Assembly: GCF_900107775.1 (NCBI RefSeq)
Contig: NZ_FNRF01000001.1
Location: 248,001-312,000, forward strand
DNA from: Xylanibacter ruminicola
Lineage (GTDB): Bacteria > Bacteroidota > Bacteroidia > Bacteroidales > Bacteroidaceae
DNA length: 64,000 nt
Reading direction: 5' to 3'
The position numbers and the translations under genes were made by a program. Of this stretch, positions 44,710 to 54,151 are shown piece after piece. Every line of letters starts with the position of its first letter. Positions within the stretch are counted from its first letter, which is position 1. The notes beneath the pieces are model-generated. The model had not been told where the DNA came from. It did no database searches and saw only the letters and a list, made by a program, of their open reading frames with translations.

Positions 44710-45805
44710 CGTGGGTACCCAAGTCGATGGCCGATGTGTTACGAGCCCAGTTGCTACCAATCAGGTACTGGGCCTGAAGGCCTTTTTCCTTCAGCACCTC
44801 GGCATTGTGCTTTAAGTAAGCCACAAAGCGGGTCTTATCGCTCGCATCAACCTGGGGCTCCTGAATGAGCAGGGTGAAATAGCGCACAAAAATGCCCTTG
44901 AACAAGCCGCCATCGCCAGTACCCTCGTCCTTGAGTACACTCTCGGTAAGATCGCTCAAACTCGACAGGGTGTAAGACGAAGCACGCACAGCATCGCGCA
45001 GATAAAGGGTCTCGCCAGTAATCTTGAACAATTCGTAGCACATACCCACAAACGTGCCCTGATTATAGGTAAACACCCAAGTGGTAACACTGTTGCCACT
45101 CTGACCGTTCATGCTGTCATAAACAGCACCCGTGCCAGGGGCATACAGATTATCGCGCTCCCAGTTGTAGATGCGCTTAGCCAGGTCTAAATCAGATGCC
45201 TTGTGAAGGATATTGTACATACGGGCAGCAATGATGCCGGCAGGACCATTGCTGCAGGCATTCTTGCTCCAAGGCTGACTTTTACGCCATGCCATGCCAC
45301 CACCGCAGTACTTGGTGTTCCAGGCATTCTGGATGTCGTTCCACAGCAACTGGGCGGTATCCAGGTACTTCTGTTCCTTGGTGCAGTCGTACAGGCGGAG
45401 CATCGTCAAACAAATCCACTCCTCGTCGTCGTAGAAATCGTTGAAATAGCTGTTACCAGCCTTTTTCTTGATGCCCTCGTGCCACTTATCAAACAAGTCG
45501 CGATAGCCGGCACTACCAGTACGCAGATAGGCATCAATCACCACATCCATGGCATGCGCCTGGGGCCAGTACTGGTTTTGCTGGGTGTCGGCCACATCGG
45601 GCAACGAGTTGAAGTAGCCCTCGCGACCGTTCCAGAAGTGAGTTACTAAAGCCTGTGTAGCCTGTTCGGCCACCTGTTTCCAGTTCGTCTGCTCAGGCTG
45701 TGGCGCAGGCGCTGGATCATCCTCGGACGAAGATGAAGAACCGCAACCCTGCAGTACAAGGCTGCAGAGAAGCGGTACGAAGAAAACTTTTAATATGTTA
45801 TGCAT
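44663..45805 (-). CDS. GH76 endo-alpha-1,6-mannanase, surface lipoprotein
   Basis: A 380-residue lipoprotein (LQGC, Cys21) followed by a Ser/acidic stretch (GSSSSSEDD), typical of Bacteroidota lipoproteins sent to the cell surface. GH76 features are an (alpha/alpha)6 barrel with the catalytic Asp pair Asp126-Asp127 in FYDDEEW, plus CGGGMAWRKSQPWSKNA and SNGPAGIIAARMY. It cleaves the alpha-1,6-mannan backbone of yeast-type mannan. It is the last gene of the mannan operon, 17 bp after the SusE-like gene. The C-terminal 15 codons lie antisense to the end of the HTCS gene. Confidence 0.93.
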   Translation of the reverse strand: MHNILKVFFVPLLCSLVLQGCGSSSSSEDDPAPAPQPEQTNWKQVAEQATQALVTHFWNGREGYFNSLPDVADTQQNQYWPQAHAMDVVIDAYLRTGSAGYRDLFDKWHEGIKKKAGNSYFNDFYDDEEWICLTMLRLYDCTKEQKYLDTAQLLWNDIQNAWNTKYCGGGMAWRKSQPWSKNACSNGPAGIIAARMYNILHKASDLDLAKRIYNWERDNLYAPGTGAVYDSMNGQSGNSVTTWVFTYNQGTFVGMCYELFKITGETLYLRDAVRASSYTLSSLSDLTESVLKDEGTGDGGLFKGIFVRYFTLLIQEPQVDASDKTRFVAYLKHNAEVLKEKGLQAQYLIGSNWARNTSAIDLGTHVSGCVLLEAVALDTL

Positions 45806-45822
45806 AAGTTAGAACTTACAGT

Positions 45823-46947
45823 TTAATCAGCCAGCTCAACATGGTGGGTATAGTTGGCACCATGGAAGAGCACGGTAATGCGGGTCTTTACGCCAGGGTG
45901 AGGACCATCCGAACCACCATCGAAGTCGCCATCAAACTTCCACTTGTCGTCCCACTGGTTGTTGCCAGTTTCCATGATGTAATAGTAAGGATCGTCCATA
46001 GCCAGACCACCAGGGCGTGAGTCGGTGCCATTCTTGGTGCCCCAGTACTGCTTGGAGCCGTCGGCATACTCCATCAGGAACTTATAACGCTCGTCGCGGC
46101 CCCAGCCCTCCTGCTTGAAGGCTACCACACCTACACCTGAGAACTCGCCGTTGCCAGCGTAAGGAAGATCGAACATGATATTGTTGTTAGGACAGAAGAA
46201 CAAACCGAGACTCTTGATTTCGCGGATGGTAGCCGAAGCCACATTGAAATCGAGTACCAGACGGTAGATGCCTGTAGCTGGTGCTACGGTTGAGCCACCC
46301 TCGCGCAGTTTTAAGCCATCGAGCGAATAGATGGTGCCATCGCCCTTGTTGTTGCTGCAGAACTGGTAGCTCTTGCCACCCTCGAGCTTGGTAAAGATCT
46401 CGTAAACGCCCTGTTCGGGTGATGAGAAAGCAGCACCGTTCTCGGCACCCTCGCCCATGATGAAGAGCGATGAAGGAATCTCGTCGAAGCCCTCGAGCGA
46501 AGTGATGTTCAACTGGTGCTTAACGGTTGCCTCGGCCTGATTCAAACCACGAGAGGCAATGATTGACCAGCTAACCGTGCCACTGGCGCCACTCTTGAAA
46601 CCAGCAGCAGCGGCTACCTTGTTCAGGGTTTTGTGGGTGATGGTGGCACTGTTCATCATACCATTCTTATCAGAGAGCACCTTATAGATAGGTGTACTCT
46701 CGCCATCCTTGTAGAACACCACCTCGTAAAGGGGCGAGCCACTATCCTCGGCCTTGGCTGCCTCCCACTCGAAGAAAGTAGAGGCGGTGGCTGAAGCCTG
46801 AAGGGTTACACTCTTGCCATCGGCAGGCTCGTAGAGCTGGGTGATGGCTGATACCTGACTATCCTTGAACTCCATGTCGGAGGTGCAGGCTGACATGCTG
46901 AACACGGCGCCAAACAGCGCGAATGCCTTAATAATATTCTTATTCAT
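45823..46947 (-). CDS. SusE-like surface glycan-binding lipoprotein
   Basis: A 374-residue lipoprotein (MSAC, Cys21). An N-terminal SusE-type Ig domain (about 35-150, LYEPADGKSVTLQASATAS.FFEWEAA) is followed by a second beta-sandwich with SusE/F-like features (SLFIMGEGAENG, YEIFTKLEGGKSYQF). The position after SusC/SusD is standard. It probably binds mannan at the surface to help capture. Binding residues cannot be assigned. Confidence 0.85.
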   Translation of the reverse strand: MNKNIIKAFALFGAVFSMSACTSDMEFKDSQVSAITQLYEPADGKSVTLQASATASTFFEWEAAKAEDSGSPLYEVVFYKDGESTPIYKVLSDKNGMMNSATITHKTLNKVAAAAGFKSGASGTVSWSIIASRGLNQAEATVKHQLNITSLEGFDEIPSSLFIMGEGAENGAAFSSPEQGVYEIFTKLEGGKSYQFCSNNKGDGTIYSLDGLKLREGGSTVAPATGIYRLVLDFNVASATIREIKSLGLFFCPNNNIMFDLPYAGNGEFSGVGVVAFKQEGWGRDERYKFLMEYADGSKQYWGTKNGTDSRPGGLAMDDPYYYIMETGNNQWDDKWKFDGDFDGGSDGPHPGVKTRITVLFHGANYTHHVELAD

Positions 46948-46999
46948 AGTTAATTGTTTCTTTTTGGTTTTTACTAATAATACTTATTGATGATATGGA

Positions 47000-48637
47000 T
47001 TACTTGCCGTAGCCAGGATTCTGGCCTAAGTTAGGATTGAGGTCGATCTGACTCTGAGGAACAGCCCAGAGGTAGTCGCGGTTCTCATCGAACGCAAACT
47101 TCCAGGGGATGTCGTGTGTAAAGCTGGCGCCACGAACCTGCTGGGTGAGATACTCTGAACCAGCCTTCCAGCGCTTGATGTCGTACCAACGCAAACCTTC
47201 GAGGGCCAACTCGCAGCGGCGCTCGTTGCGCAGAATCTGACGAAGTTCGGTCTGCGACTTATCGGCAGGGAAGTTAAGAGCCTTAGCTGTCTTGAAGCCA
47301 GCACGCTGACGGATGGCACGTACGGTGCTGTTCCATACATCGGCCGTCATCTGGTTCTGCTCGAGCTTAGCCTCAGCCCACATGAGCAGGATATCGGCAT
47401 AGCGGAACATGATGATGTTCAGACCCGAGCTCATGTCGCCAGTAGCCTGTGGGGCAAACCACTTACGGGTATAGTAACCAGTAGCAGTGGTATTGCTGCC
47501 TGTTCCGATATAGGTATCAACGGTGTTATCGCCAGCAGGATCGATATGGATCACCTCGCCCTTTGAGCCATCAGCCACATTGGCGCTCCAGTCGTAGTTA
47601 TCATAGATAACGGTAGCAGCCAGACGTGGGTCGCGGTTGTCGTAAGGATGGTTAGGATCGTAATCGGTACCTGCCTCATCGATGGTATAACCATTCAGGG
47701 TGAGATAACTGTCAACCAACGACTGCTGAGGCACACGGTCGGCCACACGACCACCCTTGCTCAGGGGCACCATGTCGAGAATCTCGCCCCAGGTAAGCAG
47801 GTTGCGAACATAGGCACGATCCAGGATTACCTCCTGGTTATACTCATTGTCCTCCTCAAACAGTCCACGATAGCTGGGGAACAGAGCATACGAGCCGTAA
47901 GTCTCGGGCTGATTGATAAGCATCTCGCAGTATTTCTGCACGTTGCTCCAATCGCTATCCATCAGATAGGCACGGGCCTGCAGGGCTACCACAGCACCCT
48001 TGGTAATCTTTCCGTTCTCGCTCTCGGGCAGGTCGTTGCGTGAGGGCAGATCGCCGATGATATCGTTCAATTCCTGATGAATGAACGCCATCACTTCGGC
48101 ATGCGAGGTACGACCGATGGTGTTCGACTCGTCCACAGTGATATCCTTAGTAAAGAAAGGAATATCGCCATAGAAGTTGGTGAGTCGGAAGTAGATATAG
48201 GCACGTACAAAGCGTATCTCGGCAATCATACGAGCCTTCTTGGCTGCATCGAGGTTAGTGATGGCATCGATATTATCGAGGAACACATGACAGGTTTTGA
48301 TGCCACCATACAGATCGGACCACTCACTGGCAAAAATACCAGTGGTAGGTGTGGCCTGCCCCATACGCATCAGGCGCTGGTCGGTAGTAGAACGACCGTC
48401 GATCATGTTATCGCTAAGCGACTCGTCGCGCCACATTTTGCCGGCATTATACATCTGTGCATAGGCCATGTTTACCACGTACTGCGCTCTGTCGGGAGAG
48501 TCCCAGAAGTTTGCATCGGTAAACTGATTGCCAGGGGCATTCTCCATGCCGTTGCAGGCTGTAAGCGTAAGTCCGCCCACAGCAGCAAACAGATAGATAT
48601 ATTTCTTGATTTTCATTTTCATAAGATACTTAATCAT
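47000..48637 (-). CDS. SusD/RagB-like lipoprotein of the mannan locus
   Basis: A 545-residue lipoprotein (LTAC, Cys28; Cys23 if translation begins at Met6). SusD signatures: RFVRAYIYFRLTNFYGDIPF, MFRYADILLMWAEAKLE, ILRNERRCELALEGLRWYDIKRW, ending LGQNPGYGK. The start codon overlaps the SusC stop (TAATG), so translation of channel and lid is coupled. It binds mannan oligosaccharides at the mouth of the transporter. Confidence 0.93.
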   Translation of the reverse strand: MIKYLMKMKIKKYIYLFAAVGGLTLTACNGMENAPGNQFTDANFWDSPDRAQYVVNMAYAQMYNAGKMWRDESLSDNMIDGRSTTDQRLMRMGQATPTTGIFASEWSDLYGGIKTCHVFLDNIDAITNLDAAKKARMIAEIRFVRAYIYFRLTNFYGDIPFFTKDITVDESNTIGRTSHAEVMAFIHQELNDIIGDLPSRNDLPESENGKITKGAVVALQARAYLMDSDWSNVQKYCEMLINQPETYGSYALFPSYRGLFEEDNEYNQEVILDRAYVRNLLTWGEILDMVPLSKGGRVADRVPQQSLVDSYLTLNGYTIDEAGTDYDPNHPYDNRDPRLAATVIYDNYDWSANVADGSKGEVIHIDPAGDNTVDTYIGTGSNTTATGYYTRKWFAPQATGDMSSGLNIIMFRYADILLMWAEAKLEQNQMTADVWNSTVRAIRQRAGFKTAKALNFPADKSQTELRQILRNERRCELALEGLRWYDIKRWKAGSEYLTQQVRGASFTHDIPWKFAFDENRDYLWAVPQSQIDLNPNLGQNPGYGK

Positions 48638-51600
48638 TAAAATTCTACATCGAAACCAAAGCCATAGTACTGAAGCATAGGATAGTTACGACCACTGTTA
48701 CCACCACCTGAGTTCATATTTGAACCGAACTCTGACGACTCAGGATCGATGAACGAGTTCTTGGTAAGTGTAAGCAGATCCTGACCAGTAACATATACAC
48801 GGAGTTTCTGCAGACCCATGGGGTCGATCCACTTCTTAGGCAGAGAATAACCGATGGCGAGGTTCTTTAAGCGCGCATACTTGGCATCGAGCACGAAGAT
48901 GTCTGACGGGCGCCCCCAGTTATTGGTATCTGAGGCCGAGCCTTGTGCTGCCAGACGTGGATATTTAGCATCTGTGTTAGTTGGGGTCCAGAAATCAAGC
49001 TGATGTTTGTACATCACGTAAGAATAGTTTGAATGGTATGGCTCGAGCAACTCGCCACGCAACATCTGCGAGCGCTTGCCTACACCCTGCCAGAACATAC
49101 TGAAGTCGAAGCCCTTCCACTCAAAGCGGTAGGTGAATCCGAAGGTGTAACGTGGGAAGGCGTTACCTACGATGACACGGTCGTTAGAGTCGATGACGTT
49201 GTCGCCATTCTGATCCTTGAACTTCAGGTCGCCAGGAGCCACCTCGGCGCCAAGAGGCAGAGCTGAGTTCTTAATCTCATCGTAGCTCTGGAAGATGCCC
49301 TCAACCTGCCATGCATAGTAAGAGTTGAGCGCCTCGCCAACGCGGATAATCTTATAGATCTCATCTACACCACTAATCTGCTCGTTACCAGGGAATTTAG
49401 TAACCTTATTCTTTGAGTCGCCGATATTGAAATAGAAGTTGTGCTTCATATCGCCGGTCTTCAAGCGGTAGTTAATAGAGAGTTCCCATCCATCGTTCGA
49501 CATCTCACCGATATTGGTACTTGGCATGGTGGTGCCGAATACACTGGGCTGCAAGGGCTTCATAAGGATGTCCTTGGTGCGCTTGGTGTAGTAATCGAAG
49601 GTGATGTTCAGGGCATTATGCAAGAACGAGGCATCGAAACCTATATTGAAAGTGTTGGTACGTTCCCAGGTCAAGTCCTTCAGTCCGAGGTTGAATCCGG
49701 CACCGGCTACGGCCTGATTGTTATAAGCATAGGTGGTAGAGCTAACGCTATAGCGGGTATAGCGGTCGTAGTCGCCTACAGCCTGACTACCCAGGATACC
49801 GTATGAACCACGGATCTTCAGGTCGCCCACCTTTTCGCGATATTTCTCCATAAAAGGCTCCTCGCTGATGCGCCAGCCTAACGACAATGAGGGGAAGAAA
49901 CCCCAGCGGTAATCCTTATGGAACTTTGAGCTACCATCGTAACGGAAGTCGAACTCAGCATAGTAACGCTCGTTGTAGTTGTAGCCGATACGACCTAACA
50001 GTGAGGTGATGCTGGTCTGACCAGAGCTATCTACTGTGGTAGCACCGCCGATGTTACCAACTTCGCCAGTGGTGATGCTGGTTGAGGTTCCTAAATCGGG
50101 ATCCACGTAGTTCTTCCAGATTTCGTTGTTATACCAGGTGTACGACTCGTTGGTGGCACCAAACAATCCGTTTACGGTATGGATACCGAAGGTCTTGTTG
50201 TAATCCAACAGGATCTGGGTGTTCAGACGGTAGTTGTCGGCATTCCAGTTGCTGGTTTTGAAATCTGAATCCTTGCGTGGACGGGGCTCAGTAGCATCCT
50301 CACCAGCATAGTAGTAAGAGGGCATGTTACGTGAGTAGCGGTTGTTGCCTACTACATCGGCACCAAACACACCACGCAGTTTCAAGCCGTCGATAATCTT
50401 GAGCTCACCAGTAACGCTGGCTGTAACGGCATTGGTACGATACTTATCGAAACCACCCGACTCAAGCTGGCCCAGTGGGTTGAACTCGCCCCATACATCG
50501 TTAAGCAGATAGCGACCATCGGCCGACTTCATCTTATAGATATAGCTGCTGGGCACACGACTGGCATCAATCTCCAAGCTGCTACCAGTGGTGTTCTTAC
50601 TGTCGGTGCGGGTATAGGCCAGTGTAGCAGTAAGCTTCAGGCGGCCCAACTCGGTAACCAGGTTAGTACGGAAGTTATAACGCTGCAAACCGAACTTCTG
50701 GTTGCTCACATAGTTGCTGCCCTGATCAAAATAGCCGGCAGAAACCATATAGGTTGTTTTATCGCTACCACCGCTGATGCTGATATTGTAGTTCTGCTGC
50801 ATGGCTGTCTGGAAGATCTCGTTCAGCGCCCAGCGCTCCTCGTCCTGATGGGCGTAGAAGTCGAGAATCTGGTCCTGACTGTAAACGGGGGCGTTACCCA
50901 CATTGGTCTCGGCCATGTTACGCAGCACGGCATTCTGGTAACCGGTAACAGGGGTGAACAGAATATGGGGATCTTCCCAACCTACCATACCATTCAGTCG
51001 GATACTGGTGCGCTCGTTGTTCTTACCCTTCTTGGTAGTAACGAGCACAACGCCATTGGCCGAACGTGAACCATAGATTGCGGCAGTACCGGCATCTTTC
51101 AGAATAGAGATATTCTCGATATCATTTGGATTCAGACGGTTGAAGTTATCGTAATCGGTAACCAATCCATCAATCACAAAGAGCGGACTGTTATCGTTCA
51201 GCGTGCTGATGCCTCGAATATTAAAGTTGTTGTTCTGGGCATTAGGGTTGTAGTTCTTACGCTGGATGATAACGTTTGGTGCTGCACCCTGCAAAGCCTG
51301 TGTAACATTGGCTACAGGCCGATTCTCTAACAGGTCGGAACGTACCTGATCTACAGCACCCACAGCACTTTTACGAGTAGTGGTGCCATAACCAATCACC
51401 ACCACCTCGTCGAGGATGGCATTGTCTTCCTTCAGTACAATACGACTCAGGTTGGCATTGGCACGCAGTTCCTGGTTTACATAGCCTACATACGAGAAGA
51501 CCAAGACATCAGTTGGTTTGCAGTTCAGCGAGAAGCTACCATCAAGGCCAGTAACGGTACCCGAGGACGAACCCTTAACCGTGACCGTTACACCGATCAT

Positions 51601-51774
51601 AGGCTCTCCCGATGCATCAACAACTGTGCCCCTGACAGTGGTTTGCTGTACATTGTTAGTAGCAGCCACTGAGACACCATTGGCAAGAGCCACGGAAGGA
51701 CTGCCTACGCATAAGGCTACTCCCATAAAACTTTGCCAGATGAATCTGGAATAGTTGAAATTTACTTTTTTCAT
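48637..51774 (-). CDS. SusC-like TonB-dependent transporter of the mannan locus
   Basis: A 1045-residue protein. Signal to about 32 (SVALA), carboxypeptidase-like domain (about 45-115, RGTVVDASGEPMIGVTV), TonB-box-like EVVVIGYG, plug (about 130-250, ALQGAAPNVIIQRKN, AAIYGSRSANGVVLVTTK), barrel to the terminal FDVEF. It follows GH92 by 52 bp. It imports oligosaccharides released by GH76 into the periplasm. Confidence 0.93.
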   Translation of the reverse strand: MKKVNFNYSRFIWQSFMGVALCVGSPSVALANGVSVAATNNVQQTTVRGTVVDASGEPMIGVTVTVKGSSSGTVTGLDGSFSLNCKPTDVLVFSYVGYVNQELRANANLSRIVLKEDNAILDEVVVIGYGTTTRKSAVGAVDQVRSDLLENRPVANVTQALQGAAPNVIIQRKNYNPNAQNNNFNIRGISTLNDNSPLFVIDGLVTDYDNFNRLNPNDIENISILKDAGTAAIYGSRSANGVVLVTTKKGKNNERTSIRLNGMVGWEDPHILFTPVTGYQNAVLRNMAETNVGNAPVYSQDQILDFYAHQDEERWALNEIFQTAMQQNYNISISGGSDKTTYMVSAGYFDQGSNYVSNQKFGLQRYNFRTNLVTELGRLKLTATLAYTRTDSKNTTGSSLEIDASRVPSSYIYKMKSADGRYLLNDVWGEFNPLGQLESGGFDKYRTNAVTASVTGELKIIDGLKLRGVFGADVVGNNRYSRNMPSYYYAGEDATEPRPRKDSDFKTSNWNADNYRLNTQILLDYNKTFGIHTVNGLFGATNESYTWYNNEIWKNYVDPDLGTSTSITTGEVGNIGGATTVDSSGQTSITSLLGRIGYNYNERYYAEFDFRYDGSSKFHKDYRWGFFPSLSLGWRISEEPFMEKYREKVGDLKIRGSYGILGSQAVGDYDRYTRYSVSSTTYAYNNQAVAGAGFNLGLKDLTWERTNTFNIGFDASFLHNALNITFDYYTKRTKDILMKPLQPSVFGTTMPSTNIGEMSNDGWELSINYRLKTGDMKHNFYFNIGDSKNKVTKFPGNEQISGVDEIYKIIRVGEALNSYYAWQVEGIFQSYDEIKNSALPLGAEVAPGDLKFKDQNGDNVIDSNDRVIVGNAFPRYTFGFTYRFEWKGFDFSMFWQGVGKRSQMLRGELLEPYHSNYSYVMYKHQLDFWTPTNTDAKYPRLAAQGSASDTNNWGRPSDIFVLDAKYARLKNLAIGYSLPKKWIDPMGLQKLRVYVTGQDLLTLTKNSFIDPESSEFGSNMNSGGGNSGRNYPMLQYYGFGFDVEF

Positions 51775-51826
51775 TTAGTAAAACTTTAGATTGAATGTAA
51801 TTTTAGTTATAGAACAGTTTAATTGC

Positions 51827-53977
51827 TTATTCGGTTTTTATTAGCATTTCGGCACCTTTTGCCAGTTGGGCGTGAGGCACAAACCAGCCTTTAAGCGGCT
51901 TACCCCCCACTGTTATCTTGCTGATTTTACGACCAGTACCCTCGCGGCGGATAGTAAAGGTGTTACCAGTGGTGCCCAAGGTGAAGCTAACCTTATTGAA
52001 CAGTGGCACAGTCACGATATACTGCGGATCGGCTGGCGAATAGGTATAGATGCCGATGGCATTGAGTACATACCACGACGACATCTCACCGGCATCGTCC
52101 ATACCTGCATAAGCCAATCCCTCTTCGCCCATACCATAGTAATGATTCAGCAGCGAATCAATCACCACCTGGGCCTTTTCCTGCTTATCAGCAAAATAAT
52201 AGGTATAGGGGATGCTATGTCCAGGCTGGTTACCATGACAGTAGGTGCCTAAGAAACCTGTAAGATTCCAGGCCTCGTAGCCATGATTGGGCTGGGTAAA
52301 CAGCGAATCGAGTTTCAGCTCAACAGCCTTCTTAGATGGATAGAGCGCCACCATACCCTCAGGATCGTGCGGGGCAAAGAACAGCGAGTTCCAGGCATCG
52401 GCCTCACGGTACATATAGGCATAATAGGGGTACCAGGGATCAAAGTCCTTAATCCATGAGCCATCAGCAATTCTGCCACGCCAGAAACCTGTTGACGCAT
52501 CAAACAGGTTCTTGTAATTCTGCGAGTGTTGCATCAGTAGTTGGTAGTTTTTCTTATCTTTCAACTCGCGGGCAACCAGGGCTGTGGCATAATCGTCGTA
52601 GGCATACTCCTGGGTTTTGGTAACAGAGGCCTTATACTCGTCCCATGTAGGCACGTTGGTGGTATCCTTCTCGGCTATCCAGCCCTGTTTCAGATACTCC
52701 TCGAGCCAAGGGCGACCGCCACGACCTGGAACGGTAGCATTCTTGAGCAGGAGCATATAGGCACGCTGTAAGTCGAATCCCTTGATACCACGCAGCCATG
52801 AACCTGCCACAAAGGTAGAGGCATGGTCGCCATGGAAGAAGGTTGGCATATAACCACCGGCTTTCTCGCCTTTATCGATAATCGACTTGATGATATCGGT
52901 AGCCACATCGGGGTTAATCATACCTAACAGAATGAGCTTGTTACGATAGGTATCCCAGAAAGAGGGATTGGTATAGTAACGGAAGTCGGCCTTACAAACA
53001 CGGCCCTGCTCGTCGGTATACTCACCATTCACATCGCTGCGCAAGGCAGGCCAAAGGAAGGCACGGTAGAGCGTAGAGTAGAACATGGTTTGCTGCTTCT
53101 GGGTTCCACCCTCGACCTGGATATGTCCCAGCTGCCTGTTCCAGGTGTTATCAGCCTCCTGGCGTACCTGCTCAAAGCTCTTGTTCAGCATCTCGGCCTC
53201 GAGGTTCTGCTTGGCATTGGCAATGCTTACAAACGAGAAACCGATTTTGAGCTCCAACGCGCGCGATCCTTTATTATTTAGGAAGTCGACCACAGCTATC
53301 TGATGGCGGAAATCCTTCTGGATGCTTACCTCGCTCACATCGTGATTGGCTACGGCATAGAAGTAGATACGACCCTCGCCATCCTGGAACCCCTGGAAGG
53401 TGTTGGCACCCGACTTCTCGATTTGCCACTTGCGGGGACGATTGTTGCTACGTGTGATATCTACTATCAGACGTTTCTCATCATCGGCACGGAAGGTATA
53501 ACGATGGAAGCCACAACGCAGGGTTGAGGTGAGTTCGGCATTTACATGATAACGGTCGAGATACACCTGATAGTAGCCAGGATGAGCCGACTCGTTGGCA
53601 TGACTGAACCATGAGCAGAAATTATCAGGATAGAACCTACCAGTTGCAGGCATGATGGGCAGATGGAGAAGATTCCAATGCCCCTTACAGGTGTGAGCGA
53701 AACCATATATCTGATGGTCTTCGTACTGATAACCTGAGCCTGAAGGATACATGGTAACAGGAGTGAGCTGTACCATGGCATTGGGTAAGGCTGAGCCAGG
53801 AAATGACTCAGCTCCCCAAGCACGTTTAGTTTCTGTGCGCGTATATCCCAGATCGGCTGGGCTCCATAGAGTTGTTGTTCCGATAAAAGGATTCACCTTT
53901 CCGGTTAGATTTTCAGCCTGTACGAGTTGTCCTGAAATGAACAGGCAGACGAGTAATGTTAGAGTTTTCTTCATCAC
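51827..53977 (-). CDS. GH92 alpha-mannosidase
   Basis: A 716-residue exported enzyme (signal to about 21; Met2 is an equally good start). GH92 signatures: VNPFIGT at the mature N-terminus, GYQYEDHQIYGFAHTCKG, FFHGDHASTFVAGSWLRG and GMDDAGEMSSWYVLNAIGIY. It is a calcium-dependent exo-acting mannosidase family that removes alpha-1,2, alpha-1,3 or related side-chain mannose. The N-terminal segment after VNPFIGT departs from the common G-H-T-F-PGA pattern (TTLWSPADLGYTRTET), so its linkage preference may differ. It is the first gene of the leftward mannan operon. Confidence 0.92.
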   Translation of the reverse strand: MMKKTLTLLVCLFISGQLVQAENLTGKVNPFIGTTTLWSPADLGYTRTETKRAWGAESFPGSALPNAMVQLTPVTMYPSGSGYQYEDHQIYGFAHTCKGHWNLLHLPIMPATGRFYPDNFCSWFSHANESAHPGYYQVYLDRYHVNAELTSTLRCGFHRYTFRADDEKRLIVDITRSNNRPRKWQIEKSGANTFQGFQDGEGRIYFYAVANHDVSEVSIQKDFRHQIAVVDFLNNKGSRALELKIGFSFVSIANAKQNLEAEMLNKSFEQVRQEADNTWNRQLGHIQVEGGTQKQQTMFYSTLYRAFLWPALRSDVNGEYTDEQGRVCKADFRYYTNPSFWDTYRNKLILLGMINPDVATDIIKSIIDKGEKAGGYMPTFFHGDHASTFVAGSWLRGIKGFDLQRAYMLLLKNATVPGRGGRPWLEEYLKQGWIAEKDTTNVPTWDEYKASVTKTQEYAYDDYATALVARELKDKKNYQLLMQHSQNYKNLFDASTGFWRGRIADGSWIKDFDPWYPYYAYMYREADAWNSLFFAPHDPEGMVALYPSKKAVELKLDSLFTQPNHGYEAWNLTGFLGTYCHGNQPGHSIPYTYYFADKQEKAQVVIDSLLNHYYGMGEEGLAYAGMDDAGEMSSWYVLNAIGIYTYSPADPQYIVTVPLFNKVSFTLGTTGNTFTIRREGTGRKISKITVGGKPLKGWFVPHAQLAKGAEMLIKTE

Positions 53978-54004
53978 TTTACGGTTTTAATTATTTTCGT
54001 GTGG

Positions 54005-54012
54005 CAAAGGTA
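54005..54012 (-). promoter_or_regulatory. -7 box of the mannan operon
   Basis: TACCTTTG on the leftward strand, 27 bp before the GH92 ATG. The -33 region is poor and is covered by an inverted repeat (AGAAACGA 54020-54027, TCGTTTCT 54038-54045). Confidence 0.5.
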
Positions 54013-54107
54013 GACAGAAAGAAACGAAACAATGTCCTCGTTTCTGCAATTATTGTACAACATACTGATTTGACAGGAATTACGACAAGGAGCTTATTTA
54101 TAATTAG

Positions 54108-54115
54108 TATCTTTG
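54108..54115 (+). promoter_or_regulatory. -7 box of the GH125 gene
   Basis: TATCTTTG, 36 bp before the ATG, divergent from the mannan operon promoter. No good -33 element, suggesting an activator. Confidence 0.55.
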
Positions 54116-54151
54116 CAAACGACTAATTAAAACATTTAAAACAGAACAAAA

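Noticed and set aside
54044..54076. Mannan HTCS operator with the same half-site layout as the xylan box
   Set aside because: Only weak CTGCAA/CTGATT similarity at 21 bp and no ACTTT core; not enough to call a site.
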